The notes beneath the pieces are model-generated. The model did no database searches. It had not been told where the DNA came from and worked only from the letters and a program-made list of their open reading frames with translations. Below are positions 6,357 through 6,605 of a stretch of 6,605 nucleotides of DNA, in pieces; the stretch's first letter is position 1; each line of letters starts with the position of its first letter. Location of the stretch: assembly GCA_900769035.1 (NCBI GenBank), contig CAAGFD010000172.1:1-6605 (forward strand). The letters are read 5' to 3'. The DNA is from Bacteroidales bacterium. GTDB lineage: Bacteria; Bacteroidota; Bacteroidia; Bacteroidales; Paludibacteraceae. Position numbers and translations under genes: made by a program.

Positions 6357-6605
6357 TTAAATCATTAATGATGCTACTAAACCGAGGATTGCATAGAATT
6401 CAGGTAGTGCTGCATAAATAAAGGTTGGGGTTTGAACGTTGTGTCCTTCTGCGATACCCATAATACCATTTGCACATACTTTTCCTTGACGGATAGCTGA
6501 GAAGAGCATCAATATACCTACTCCTAAGCCCATTGCAAACAACATTATTCCATCTTCAGCAACGTTTTTTCTCAATAGCCAAATCAAGAATGCAACAAAA
6601 CCATA
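6357..6605 (-). CDS. V/A-type ATPase proteolipid subunit K, C-terminal part (partial)
   Basis: The frame is open through the window edge. It reads Y-G-F-V-A-F before the TTG at 6587, so that TTG is an internal Leu codon and the true start lies outside. About 82 residues are visible, against roughly 145-160 for the full four-helix, two-hairpin proteolipid that forms the rotating membrane ring of V/A-type ATPases. The opening Y-G-F belongs to the conserved Q-G-L-Y-G-F at the end of helix 2. Helix 3 is GIMLFAMGLGVGILMLFSAIRQG and helix 4 is FIYAALPEFYAILGLVASLMI (window spans 6552-6484 and 6422-6360). The Glu of PEFYAILG is the ion-carrying carboxylate, matching Glu139 of Enterococcus hirae NtpK. 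The Gln of RQGKV lies 29 residues earlier, as Gln110 does in NtpK, which favours Na+ coupling. The other ATPase genes are presumably upstream, beyond the window. Confidence 0.93.
   Translation of the reverse strand, partial: YGFVAFLIWLLRKNVAEDGIMLFAMGLGVGILMLFSAIRQGKVCANGIMGIAEGHNVQTPTFIYAALPEFYAILGLVASLMI

Noticed and set aside
6357..6587. A complete 76-residue membrane protein starting with TTG at 6587
   Set aside because: The frame continues upstream as Y-G-F-V-A-F, matching the proteolipid family, so the TTG is an internal Leu codon of a truncated gene.

Overview
The window is a piece of an AT-rich Bacteroidota genome, most likely order Bacteroidales. The evidence is the gene set (a 459-residue Bacteroides-type tryptophanase, an A/V-type ATPase proteolipid, a DUF4292 lipoprotein, an EnvC-like protein), starts without Shine-Dalgarno sequences, and an exact match to the Bacteroidota promoter consensus (TTG, 20 nt, TAnnTTTG) before dut. 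All seven genes lie on the minus strand, so transcription runs from high to low coordinates. The first 14 bases are Illumina adapter, not genome, so the left edge is an untrimmed read or contig end.

Layout in transcription order: (1) 6605-6357, the C-terminal part of the proteolipid subunit K of a V/A-type ATPase, cut by the window edge. (2) 6319-4940, tryptophanase (tnaA), 37 nt downstream of subunit K, with no visible promoter or leader peptide of its own. (3) 4939-4804, a short intergenic region holding a 20-bp perfect palindrome, a hairpin terminator for tnaA, and the promoter of the next operon, whose -33 element lies directly against the terminator T-tract. (4) 4803-496, a tightly packed operon: dut (dUTPase), a secreted TPR protein, a DUF4292 lipoprotein and an EnvC-like murein hydrolase activator, with junctions of +1, -14 and +1 nt. 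(5) 469-15, the N-terminal half of thioredoxin reductase (trxB), 26 nt after envC and probably in the same operon.

The right-hand unit joins an ion-translocating ATPase, whose visible ligands fit Na+ binding, to the enzyme that splits tryptophan into indole, pyruvate and ammonia. The left-hand unit joins nucleotide-pool cleaning (Dut) and thiol redox (TrxB) to three exported envelope proteins. Of these, the EnvC-like protein has lost every zinc ligand and so should regulate, not cut, peptidoglycan.

I see no clearly new system. The points most worth checking are the envelope trio (TPR, DUF4292, EnvC), the ATPase-tnaA linkage, the compact terminator/promoter, and the adapter artefact. No stretch over 300 bases lacks a gene.
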